Source: Acidovorax sp. Leaf160 (GTDB lineage: Bacteria; Pseudomonadota; Gammaproteobacteria; Burkholderiales; Burkholderiaceae_C). From it: 64,000 bases of DNA. Under the pieces are notes generated by a model. That model was not told the origin of the DNA, searched no databases, and was given only the letters and a program-made list of their open reading frames with translations. The position numbers and the translations under genes were made by a program. This document shows positions 57,742 through 64,000 of this stretch, in pieces; the first letter of the stretch is position 1, and every line of letters starts with the position of its first letter. The stretch lies in the NCBI RefSeq assembly GCF_001424265.1, contig NZ_LMOV01000012.1, positions 472,785-536,784 of the forward strand, given 5' to 3'.

Positions 57742-58230
57742 ATGCAGATAGTTCCCGGCACAGACCGCGCCACTTTCACCCTTAAGGTCGAAACGGAAGC
57801 GGATCGAGAATTCCTCGACGCAATCGACCACCGCGGCGCACACGCCATCACCCGCACGGCGTGCAGTCGTGTTCCGGGCCAAGGCGGTTACATCAACGAC
57901 AGCGCAACGCTGCTCGTCGACCGCAAGCAACCCCAGGTCTTAGAACGCGAGGCGGGCCGTCAGGTCCTGCGCGCCGCGCGCGAATTCCTCAGCCTGTGCT
58001 TGTGTGAGAACGCACTCGACCGCCATGTCGGCGCCCACGCCACCGATCCAGACGCGCAGCACAAGCTCGCCGCTCAGCTCGACAAGCTCCAGCTCGTGCT
58101 GCAGACCTTCCGTATTGCGATCACGCACCCGGAAGCTGTCCCGCAAGAAGTTGACTCCACCCATATCGACACCCCTCATGGCTGCAATTGCGCGATTGTC
58201 GCGCCCAGGGCCGAAGTGGGGGCAGCATGA
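57742..58230 (+). CDS. First gene of the rightward early operon, unknown
   Basis: 162 residues, MQIVPGTDRATFTLKVETEA at the N terminus, then a helical half (AAQLDKLQLVLQTFRIAI). GGAG precedes the ATG at 57742, about 35 bases after the promoter. Expressed immediately early by position. Unrecognised. Confidence 0.65.
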   Translation: MQIVPGTDRATFTLKVETEADREFLDAIDHRGAHAITRTACSRVPGQGGYINDSATLLVDRKQPQVLEREAGRQVLRAAREFLSLCLCENALDRHVGAHATDPDAQHKLAAQLDKLQLVLQTFRIAITHPEAVPQEVDSTHIDTPHGCNCAIVAPRAEVGAA

Positions 58231-58445
58231 TGGACGGCAACATTCACCTGCTGCGCAGCTACCGCGCAACGCTGGTGCCCGAAGGCACCCCGGCTGACCA
58301 GCTCGAAGTCAAAGCCGACGAGGGCACCCTGCCCACCATCCAGGTCAAGGCGCGCAACACTGCCCGCGCCGAGGCCGCAGCCCACCACCTGACGGGCCGG
58401 CCCATCTTCCGCATCGAGCGCATCGAAGAGCAGGTGGCGGCATGA
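58227..58445 (+). CDS. Small phage early protein
   Basis: 72 residues, MMDGNIHLLRSYRATLVPEG at the N terminus. Starts at overlapping ATGA with the previous stop and ends overlapping the next start. Unrecognised; predicted mixed alpha/beta. Confidence 0.6.
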   Translation: MMDGNIHLLRSYRATLVPEGTPADQLEVKADEGTLPTIQVKARNTARAEAAAHHLTGRPIFRIERIEEQVAA

Positions 58446-58729
58446 GCGCCGACGCCACCCTGACGGCACTGCGTAAGCGCCTGTCGCGCTGGGAGCTGGA
58501 TCACCTGCGCAGCCACTGCGCTGAGCTGGCCACCAAACTCGATTCAGCACTCGAGCGCATCGAGCAACTCGAAGCCGAGAATGCCCGCGCCTGGGAAGTC
58601 GCCGATTCCTGGTACCGGGATGCCATGCAGTTGGTCGACGAGCTGAACGACGAGGGCAAAGCAGTCGGGCTTACGGTCTCCGGTTCTCTGGTTGTGATGC
58701 CACCCATCGAAGAGCAGGTGCCAGCGTGA
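58442..58729 (+). CDS. Small coiled-coil phage early protein
   Basis: 95 residues. The centre is a heptad-like helix (LDSALERIEQLEAENARAWE) suited to a coiled coil. Overlapping start and stop with both neighbours. Unrecognised. Confidence 0.6.
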   Translation: MSADATLTALRKRLSRWELDHLRSHCAELATKLDSALERIEQLEAENARAWEVADSWYRDAMQLVDELNDEGKAVGLTVSGSLVVMPPIEEQVPA

Positions 58730-59094
58730 TCGCCAACAAGCCCACTGCCGCCGCTGTGCTGGCGCAGGCCCAGGCCGCCAGCGCAGCCCTGCAGGCCGCC
58801 ATCAAAGCCGCCAACCACGCCGCCGACTCCACGCCCCTGGCCTTCCGCCAGCGCGCCGCTGAAAAAGAGGCCAGTGCCCAACACCTGCTGCGCGCCTACG
58901 AGCAGCGCTGCAAGACCTACCCGCACACCCGCTTCACGGCGCCCGTCGTAGCGCTATGGGAAGGCCACTTCGCCCTGCGGGAACAGGCCAGCGCCCTGCT
59001 CGCCCAGGCCGACCGCGCCGAGGCCAACGCTGCCGGAGGCAGCGCCGCGCCCGCCATTCACACCCTCACCCACCGCGCCACTGCGGCCGCCTGA
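58726..59094 (+). CDS. Alanine-rich helical phage early protein
   Basis: 122 residues from a GTG start that overlaps the preceding stop (GTGA). Long alanine/glutamine-rich helices (AVLAQAQAASAALQAAIKAA). Unrecognised. Confidence 0.6.
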   Translation: MIANKPTAAAVLAQAQAASAALQAAIKAANHAADSTPLAFRQRAAEKEASAQHLLRAYEQRCKTYPHTRFTAPVVALWEGHFALREQASALLAQADRAEANAAGGSAAPAIHTLTHRATAAA

Positions 59095-59096
59095 TC

Positions 59097-59765
59097 ATGA
59101 ACAGCACGCCCAACACGATGACGCCCGGCCAACTGCTGGAGCTGTTCGCGAGCCCCAATGATCTGCGACGCCAACTGCGCAAGCCCTGGCGTGAAGGCGA
59201 TCACGTCTTCGCCGCCAACGGCCACTGGGTGGTGCGTGTGCCGCTCGCAGAGGTGGACCGCCCAGATCTCATTCCAGACCCCACCGGCATGCCAGTTGGT
59301 GCTCGGTTCGCATTGGCCGACTGGAGCCAATTGAAACCTATGGGATTGCTCGAGCACGCGATCTGCGACACCTGCGACGGCGCAGGACGGGTGTTCCAAA
59401 AGACCTGCGAAAGCTGCAAGGGCCAAGGCGAGTTCACACACTTCGGCCAGCAATACGAATGCCAGCTGTGCGACGCCAGCGGGTACGCGCAGCACATCGG
59501 CACCGCGGCTCATCCTACCGATGCCCAATGCGATTGCTGCAGGGGCACTGGCTTCGAGCTCAACGGCTTGGTCATGCACATCACGCCTTTCCGCGGCGCG
59601 TGGTTCCAGAAGGCCTATCTGGCGCGCCTGAGCCGCCTGCCCGGCATCGAGTTCGGCGTGAAACCCACACGCCCGTACGACCCCGAAGTCGTTGGCACGT
59701 TTCGGTTCGACGGCGGCGACGGCCTGCTCATGCCCTGCCGCGCCCCGCACGAGTCGGAGGCTTGA
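59097..59765 (+). CDS. DnaJ-type zinc-finger phage early protein
   Basis: 222 residues. Residues about 88-150 hold four CxxC repeats of DnaJ cysteine-rich type: CDTCDGAG, CESCKGQG, CQLCDASG and CDCCRGTG, expected to bind two zinc ions. No J domain is present, so this is not a chaperone of the usual kind. Flanking parts are unrecognised. May bind unfolded protein or nucleic acid. Confidence 0.72.
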   Translation: MNSTPNTMTPGQLLELFASPNDLRRQLRKPWREGDHVFAANGHWVVRVPLAEVDRPDLIPDPTGMPVGARFALADWSQLKPMGLLEHAICDTCDGAGRVFQKTCESCKGQGEFTHFGQQYECQLCDASGYAQHIGTAAHPTDAQCDCCRGTGFELNGLVMHITPFRGAWFQKAYLARLSRLPGIEFGVKPTRPYDPEVVGTFRFDGGDGLLMPCRAPHESEA

Positions 59766-59767
59766 CC

Positions 59768-59896
59768 ATGCTGCGCACCTACATCGTCACCGCCGGCGCC
59801 CTGCAGGTCAGCCTGTTGGCCACGGGCGAATGCGACGCCATCTGCCGCGCCATGGCGCTGGGCGTCCACGCCAGCACAGCACGCAGGGCCGCCTGA
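59768..59896 (+). CDS. Tiny phage early protein (42 residues)
   Basis: Starts at 59768, two bases after the previous stop (TGACCATG), and ends in TGATG shared with the next gene. Small hydrophobic N-terminal half. Reality is supported by the tight packing only. Confidence 0.45.
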   Translation: MLRTYIVTAGALQVSLLATGECDAICRAMALGVHASTARRAA

Positions 59897-60084
59897 TGCG
59901 CCGCGCCACCGCCTTCTTCGCGCCCGTGCTGGCCGACCGCACCCGCCGCCTGCCCGCGCCTGCCGAGCTGCCACGCATCTCCGACACCGCCGCCCGCGCG
60001 TGGTCGCGCGGCTGGTGGGCCGGCATCACCGTGGGCGCCGTCAACGGCATGGCCGTGGCCGTGCTGGCCGGGTGGCTGCGATGA
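59896..60084 (+). CDS. Small membrane protein, phage early region
   Basis: 62 residues with one C-terminal membrane span (WWAGITVGAVNGMAVAVLAG). Start and stop overlap its neighbours. Unrecognised. Confidence 0.5.
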   Translation: MRRATAFFAPVLADRTRRLPAPAELPRISDTAARAWSRGWWAGITVGAVNGMAVAVLAGWLR

Positions 60085-60179
60085 GCGCACGCGACTTCGC
60101 CCTGGCAGCGCTGGCCGGCGTGTGGCTCTGCCTCACCGGCCTCTGCATCGCCACCGCCTGCCAACTGGCCGCGCTCTGA
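60081..60179 (+). CDS. Tiny membrane protein (32 residues)
   Basis: The ATG at 60081 overlaps the previous stop (ATGA); 32 codons to the TGA at 60177-60179. Almost entirely one membrane span (ALAALAGVWLCLTGLCIATA). Resembles small hydrophobic phage gene products; could act with the preceding membrane protein. Confidence 0.45.
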   Translation: MSARDFALAALAGVWLCLTGLCIATACQLAAL

Positions 60180-60202
60180 CGCCGCCGCACTGAAAGCCCG
60201 CC

Positions 60203-60583
60203 ATGCCACTGCAACACACCGGCTTCCTTTTCCTGAGCAAGACCAAGCCCGAGGCGCGCACCGAGGGCGGCGAATTCCTGCTGACCCTGCGCGCCCTCGA
60301 CGTGCTGGGCGCCATGAGCCGGGAGCCCTACGTGCTGACCTGGCGCGGCCCCGAGGCGCAGGCCTTCTGGGCCGCCCACCAAGCCGACCTGCAGCCCGGC
60401 GCGGTGATCGACGTGAGCCTGACCCATGTGCGTGCAGCAGCAGGCACCACCCGGCCCATCTTGCCGGTGCTGGAGGCACGCGTGCAGCGCATGGTTTTCT
60501 GCCCCAAGCGCCCGACTGATGAGCGCGGGCAGCTATGGAAACAAGAGCAACCCAACCCCCAACCTGCGGCAGCCGCCGCCTGA
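60203..60583 (+). CDS. Phage early protein, unknown
   Basis: 126 residues (HTGFLFLSKTKPEARTEGGE, then FWAAHQADLQPGAVIDVSLT). The strand-rich middle could be an OB-type fold, but no motif proves it. Ends in a proline/alanine tail. Confidence 0.55.
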   Translation: MPLQHTGFLFLSKTKPEARTEGGEFLLTLRALDVLGAMSREPYVLTWRGPEAQAFWAAHQADLQPGAVIDVSLTHVRAAAGTTRPILPVLEARVQRMVFCPKRPTDERGQLWKQEQPNPQPAAAAA

Positions 60584-60605
60584 ACCGCCACCACAGGAGC
60601 CATTC

Positions 60606-61028
60606 ATGCCCTCGATCAGCAACACCCCCCAGCGCGCCCCCACCGGCAAGAGCGCCAAGCCTTCCGCACCCATGCTCGCAGCCGTCGCCCACGCAGCGCC
60701 CTCCAGCCGGCCCGTCACCGCGCACGACGTACTCACCGCCGCCAGCGCCACCATCAACCAGCGCGGCGCGCAGCGCGACAGCACGGGCACCAACGCCCGG
60801 CAAGAGCGCAGCATGGCCGCCACCGTGGCCGCCTTCAACGCCATTGAGGGCACCAACCTGACCGAGCGCCAGGGCTGGGCCTTCATGCAGACCCTGAAGC
60901 TGGTGCGTGGCGCAGCCACGGCGCGCAATGGCGGCCACAACCCGGACGACGCGCTGGACGGCGCGGCGTATGCGGCGCTGGGCGGCGAAGCGGCTGCTGC
61001 AGCTGCGGGGATGACGGTGCAGCCATGA
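60606..61028 (+). CDS. DUF6378-family phage protein
   Basis: 140 residues. The C-terminal domain matches DUF6378: TAASATINQRGAQRDS, then ERSMAATVAAFNAIEGTNLT and MQTLKLVRGAATARNGGHNP with DDALDGAAYAAL. Common in phage early regions next to Lar- and HD-type genes; function unknown. Confidence 0.78.
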   Translation: MPSISNTPQRAPTGKSAKPSAPMLAAVAHAAPSSRPVTAHDVLTAASATINQRGAQRDSTGTNARQERSMAATVAAFNAIEGTNLTERQGWAFMQTLKLVRGAATARNGGHNPDDALDGAAYAALGGEAAAAAAGMTVQP

Positions 61029-61816
61029 GCCCAACCCCCTCCCAGCTGCCAGAGGCGCTACTGCCCTGCCCCTTTTGCAATGCTGCCGCGCACTTCGAAT
61101 CGGACGCAGACGGCTGGCACTGGATCGAGTGCAAGGGCTGCGCCATGCAAGGCAATCGCTCCGCGTCGCTGATGGAAGACTGCCAGCCTAAGCTGCGCGA
61201 GGCTTGGAACACCCGGTCCGGCGCGCCGACGAGAGGCCTCACCATCGACTTCAAGCAGGCGACCGAGCTGCTGGAACTTTTCGGTGACGAGATGGGTGAA
61301 ATCTCTCTCATGAAAGGCGACGGTCACTCTGGCCCTGGCCTCTATGGCGTGTGGACCGCAGACCCAGATGGTGCGTTCTACTTAGGGCAGACCGATGAAG
61401 AGGCGGTGCCGGACGCTACCCCTCAAGCAGCGCCGCCCGGCGCGGCCATGCCGAACAGCTGGAAGCTGGTACCGGTGAAGCCGACGCGCGCCATGCTGAA
61501 TGCTGGCTCCGACGATCTCCGTCTTGGAGACGTGATCGGCACATTGACACGGGCGGGCGAGTGCTGGCGCGCCATGGTGGCCGCCGCCCCCGCCGCCTCC
61601 GGCGGGCAAGTCCCAGCTGATGAGGCGACGACTGCCGATTTCGAGCACCGCCGCGCTATGCGCGAAGCGCACGAGATTGGCGCCAGCGATGCCTACTTCG
61701 CTGCGCGCCCTGCGATCGACTGCAATGACCGCCGCAAGGTTTTCACCTCGGGTTTCGAGCGAGGGTGGGACGCAGCAGTCTTGGCCGATCCGCGCCACAC
61801 AGGCGGTGCAGCATGA
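61025..61816 (+). CDS. Lar-like restriction-alleviation domain protein
   Basis: 263 residues. Residues 10-65 follow the Lar pattern: LLPCPFCNAAAHF, WIECKGCAMQG, then EAWNTR. Two more phage-type segments follow (PTRAMLNAGSDDL...AGECWRAMVAAA and a C-terminal FTSGFERGWDAAV). Lar of Rac prophage modulates EcoKI; whether this homologue does so is not known. Confidence 0.75.
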   Translation: MSPTPSQLPEALLPCPFCNAAAHFESDADGWHWIECKGCAMQGNRSASLMEDCQPKLREAWNTRSGAPTRGLTIDFKQATELLELFGDEMGEISLMKGDGHSGPGLYGVWTADPDGAFYLGQTDEEAVPDATPQAAPPGAAMPNSWKLVPVKPTRAMLNAGSDDLRLGDVIGTLTRAGECWRAMVAAAPAASGGQVPADEATTADFEHRRAMREAHEIGASDAYFAARPAIDCNDRRKVFTSGFERGWDAAVLADPRHTGGAA

Positions 61817-62487
61817 GCAACTGGATGCTTCTCTCCGACGGACGAGAGCACTACCTATCGGGCATCGACGCGCTGCAGAACACCTTCAGCCTGCCATCCA
61901 TCGCCCACCACCTGTCCATCATCAACCGCTTCACGGGCGCCACCAAGCGCCCCTACAGCGTGGCCGAGCACAGCCTGCTGTGCGCCGACATCTCCGAGCA
62001 GGCCGGCCACCCGCCGCATCTGCAGCTGGCATGCCTGATGCACGACGCCCACGAAGCCATCACCGGCGACATGAGCAGCCCGGCCAAGTGGACCGTCGGC
62101 GACGCCTGGCGCGCTTTTGAGCAGCCGCAAGCCCGCGCACTGCGCCGCCACTTTGGCCTGCTGACGGCTTTCACCGCCCACGCGCCCAGCATCCACCAAG
62201 TGGACCTGATCGCCCTGGCCACCGAACGCCGCGACCTCATGCCCTACCGGGCCGGCACGCACGCGCCATGGCCCATTCTTGACACGCCCGGCAACGAGGT
62301 GCCCACCGTGTCGATCAGCCTGACCGCGCCAAAGCGAGAGCAGACGCATTGGACCGAGTGGCGCGACCTGTTTGTTCAGCGGTTCTGCAGACTTGACGAG
62401 ATAACTCGAAATACCTTGCAGCAGATTAAAGGCCCGGGATCAGACGTCGTAAGCCGAAAAATTACCGGCCGCTCAGTGTTTCAGTAA
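61813..62487 (+). CDS. HD-domain phosphohydrolase
   Basis: 224 residues. HD motif order is visible: SVAEHSLLCADI, CLMHDAHEAITGDM (HD pair) and a later HQVDLIALATERRDL aspartate, as in YfbR-like nucleotidases and phage HD proteins. Likely acts on nucleotides in support of phage DNA synthesis; substrate not established. Confidence 0.82.
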   Translation: MSNWMLLSDGREHYLSGIDALQNTFSLPSIAHHLSIINRFTGATKRPYSVAEHSLLCADISEQAGHPPHLQLACLMHDAHEAITGDMSSPAKWTVGDAWRAFEQPQARALRRHFGLLTAFTAHAPSIHQVDLIALATERRDLMPYRAGTHAPWPILDTPGNEVPTVSISLTAPKREQTHWTEWRDLFVQRFCRLDEITRNTLQQIKGPGSDVVSRKITGRSVFQ

Positions 62488-62516
62488 ATGGTGACGCCTT
62501 GAACACGCACAGCGCA

Positions 62517-63128
62517 TTACTCACCTTCTGGTATGCCGTCGCCCTCTTCGATCTGGAAGCGAATTGGATTGTAGGTACGGCCGCCGAACGAAAACGCCAT
62601 GGAAGGCATATGCCCACGCCTGGAGTGAAGCCAGTCCGAGAAAAACAGCTCAGTCAGTTCCGCCCACTCAATCAGCATTTGTACGTCTCTCGCATCGACG
62701 TGAGTCTCACCTGCCACGGGCGGAACTATGAAGCTGGCGACCCTGTCAGGGTGGAACTGATTACGACTCATGACCATTCGACCTGCGTACCCCTGAACCT
62801 TCGAAGTGGGAAACGCGAGCGGGTCAATCTTCCGAAGTTCACCGAGCCAATAGAACACTTGTTGCACGTATGGTTCGACCCCAGGGATACCCAAATATGC
62901 ACGAACCTGCAGCGCCGCGATTCGGCACTGAAATACGAGCGTGCTGATCAGCTTGGCTTCGTCGATTTGCTTATCAATCGACTGTTTTCTCTGGCGGTTG
63001 AGCTGCCAAAGAAGCCCCACCACGGCAGCAACGATGGCTCCGATCGAGCCCCATGCCTGCACCCAGGCCGCGCACTCAGATCGGCTCAACCCAATGTCGA
63101 CCAGCATGCATGTTTCTCTATAACCCAT
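62517..63128 (-). CDS. Leftward membrane protein gene inside the rightward early operon
   Basis: 203 residues from the ATG at 63128, which has GAGGAA close upstream. One membrane span at about 26-42 (WGSIGAIVAAVVGLLWQL), followed by a basic stretch and a helical cytoplasmic part. It runs against the operon, and its codon use is less GC-biased than its neighbours. A plus-strand frame over the same DNA is rejected. A possible self-expressed prophage accessory (exclusion or defence) gene; unrecognised. Confidence 0.65.
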   Translation of the reverse strand: MGYRETCMLVDIGLSRSECAAWVQAWGSIGAIVAAVVGLLWQLNRQRKQSIDKQIDEAKLISTLVFQCRIAALQVRAYLGIPGVEPYVQQVFYWLGELRKIDPLAFPTSKVQGYAGRMVMSRNQFHPDRVASFIVPPVAGETHVDARDVQMLIEWAELTELFFSDWLHSRRGHMPSMAFSFGGRTYNPIRFQIEEGDGIPEGE

Positions 63129-63204
63129 TTCCTCGTCTCCAGCTTTTTTGGGAGTATGGAGCATCCGGTAAGAGCTGCTAAGCGAACTCTCACGGTGGTC
63201 CGCC

Positions 63205-64000
63205 ATGAAGCGTGACACTTTCACTCTTCCCCTTGCCTTCCCCGGCGAGCTGATCGTGGACAACTTCGCCGGCGGCGGTGGCACCAGCACCGGCCTGGAG
63301 CGCGCCTTCGGCCGCCCGGTGGATATCGCCATCAACCACGACCCCGAGGCGCTAGCCATGCACGCGCTGAACCACCCGCACACGCAGCACCTGTGCGAGT
63401 CGGTCTGGGACGTGGATCCTATCGAGGTGACCCGCAACCAGCCGGTGGCGCTGGTGTGGCTGTCGCCCGACTGCAAGCACTTCAGCAAGGCCAAGGGCGG
63501 CACGCCAGTCGCGAAGCACATCCGAGGCCTCGCCTGGGTGGGGATGCGCTGGGTGGCGCTCTGCAAGCCGCGCGTGCTGATGCTGGAGAACGTCGAGGAA
63601 TTCCAGACCTGGGGCCCGCTGCTGGTGGGCGCCGACGGCCTGGCCCGGCCCGACCCCGCGCGCAAGGGCAAGACGTTCCAGTCGTTCGTGCGCCAGCTGC
63701 GCGGCCATGGCTACACGGTGGACTGGCGCGAGCTGCGCGCCTGCGACCACGGCGCACCCACGATCCGCAAGCGCCTCTTCCTGATCGCGCGCCGCGACGG
63801 CCTGCCCATCGCCTGGCCTGAGCAGACGCATGCCGAGCCCACCGACCGCCGTGTGCTGGCGGGCAAGCTGGCGCCCTACCGCACGGCGGCCGAGTGCATC
63901 GACTTCGAGCTGCCCGCAGAGAGCGTGTTCGGCCGCAAGCGCCCGCTGGTGGACAACACCATGCGCCGCGTGGCGAAGGGCCTGATGCGCCATGTGCTCA
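63205..64000 (+). CDS. Phage cytosine-5 DNA methyltransferase (cut by window edge)
   Basis: First 265 residues. AdoMet motif I is VDNFAGGGGTSTG (18-30). The catalytic motif IV is SPDCKHFS with Cys90 (usual form PCQxFS). Motif VI is ENVEEF (128-133), and motif VIII-like residues follow at RKRLFLIARR. No restriction enzyme gene is seen beside it, so it is probably a solitary phage methyltransferase that protects phage DNA. The target recognition part and the end lie beyond the window. Confidence 0.9.
   Translation, partial: MKRDTFTLPLAFPGELIVDNFAGGGGTSTGLERAFGRPVDIAINHDPEALAMHALNHPHTQHLCESVWDVDPIEVTRNQPVALVWLSPDCKHFSKAKGGTPVAKHIRGLAWVGMRWVALCKPRVLMLENVEEFQTWGPLLVGADGLARPDPARKGKTFQSFVRQLRGHGYTVDWRELRACDHGAPTIRKRLFLIARRDGLPIAWPEQTHAEPTDRRVLAGKLAPYRTAAECIDFELPAESVFGRKRPLVDNTMRRVAKGLMRHVL

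Noticed and set aside
62499..63215. 238-codon plus-strand frame between HD gene and methyltransferase
   Set aside because: No ribosome site and no domain pattern; the opposite frame has a membrane span, a heptad-like helix and a ribosome site. Kept as a lesser possibility.
23906..64000. Mu-like transposable phage
   Set aside because: Despite the Mor-like gene, terminase, portal, gpW position, G/GT frameshift and cI/cro region are lambda-type, and no MuA/MuB genes are seen.

Overview
The window looks like a high-GC betaproteobacterial chromosome of the Comamonadaceae (Acidovorax-like). This rests on the iscR-iscS-iscU-iscA-hscB-hscA-fdx cluster followed by dnaQ, on GCTAT-N7-ATAGC intergenic palindromes, and on the gene content. 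This is recognition from memory; no database search was run.

Host part (1 to about 23.9 kb). A minus-strand Fe-S cluster assembly operon (5733 down to 108, followed by the start of dnaQ) has a good IscR-type operator in front of iscR. Next come uvrB, an aromatic aminotransferase, a ROK-type sugar kinase homologue that appears circularly permuted, a YeeE/YedE sulfur transporter, an exported rhodanese with its own terminator, an M14 peptidase lipoprotein, a KefB/YbaL-type antiporter, tRNA-Arg(TCT), a CYTH-CHAD protein, a MarC protein, several small conserved or exported proteins, and a fasciclin-domain protein.

Prophage part (about 23.9 kb to beyond the right edge). The first 23 nt of a tRNA-Gly gene at 23883 are followed directly by foreign sequence, which marks the left junction. 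From left to right: an SOS-controlled umuD-umuC pair with a LexA box over the umuD start codon; a lower-GC cargo patch of unrecognised genes (25.8-27.6 kb); then one long leftward late operon read from right to left: terminase small and large subunits, a Mor-like regulator, a gpW-like joiner, portal, a ClpP protease-capsid fusion, head-tail joiners, tail tube, G/GT tail chaperones with a visible A AAA AAC frameshift site, a 1722-residue tape measure protein, tail tip and fibre genes, and a lysis cassette (holin-like proteins, SAR endolysin, Rz/Rz1-like spanins). The head and packaging genes resemble phage lambda in type and order.

Right of the terminase is the replication and regulation block (DUF1376 replication protein, CII-like regulator, Cro-like protein, CI repressor). 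The immunity region can be read directly. Two nearly identical 33-bp promoter-operator units face away from each other, one over cro (52779-52811, leftward) and one 4.9 kb away (57674-57706, rightward). Between them lie cI, a 1145-residue secreted IPTL-CTERM surface protein that is probably a lysogenic-conversion gene, and a decayed cupin gene. The rightward early operon (57742 onward) is a chain of small genes with start/stop overlaps, including a DnaJ-type zinc-finger protein, a Lar-like protein and an HD hydrolase, then a leftward membrane-protein gene, and finally a cytosine-5 methyltransferase cut by the window end. No integrase, excisionase or right attachment site is visible; they probably lie beyond 64000.
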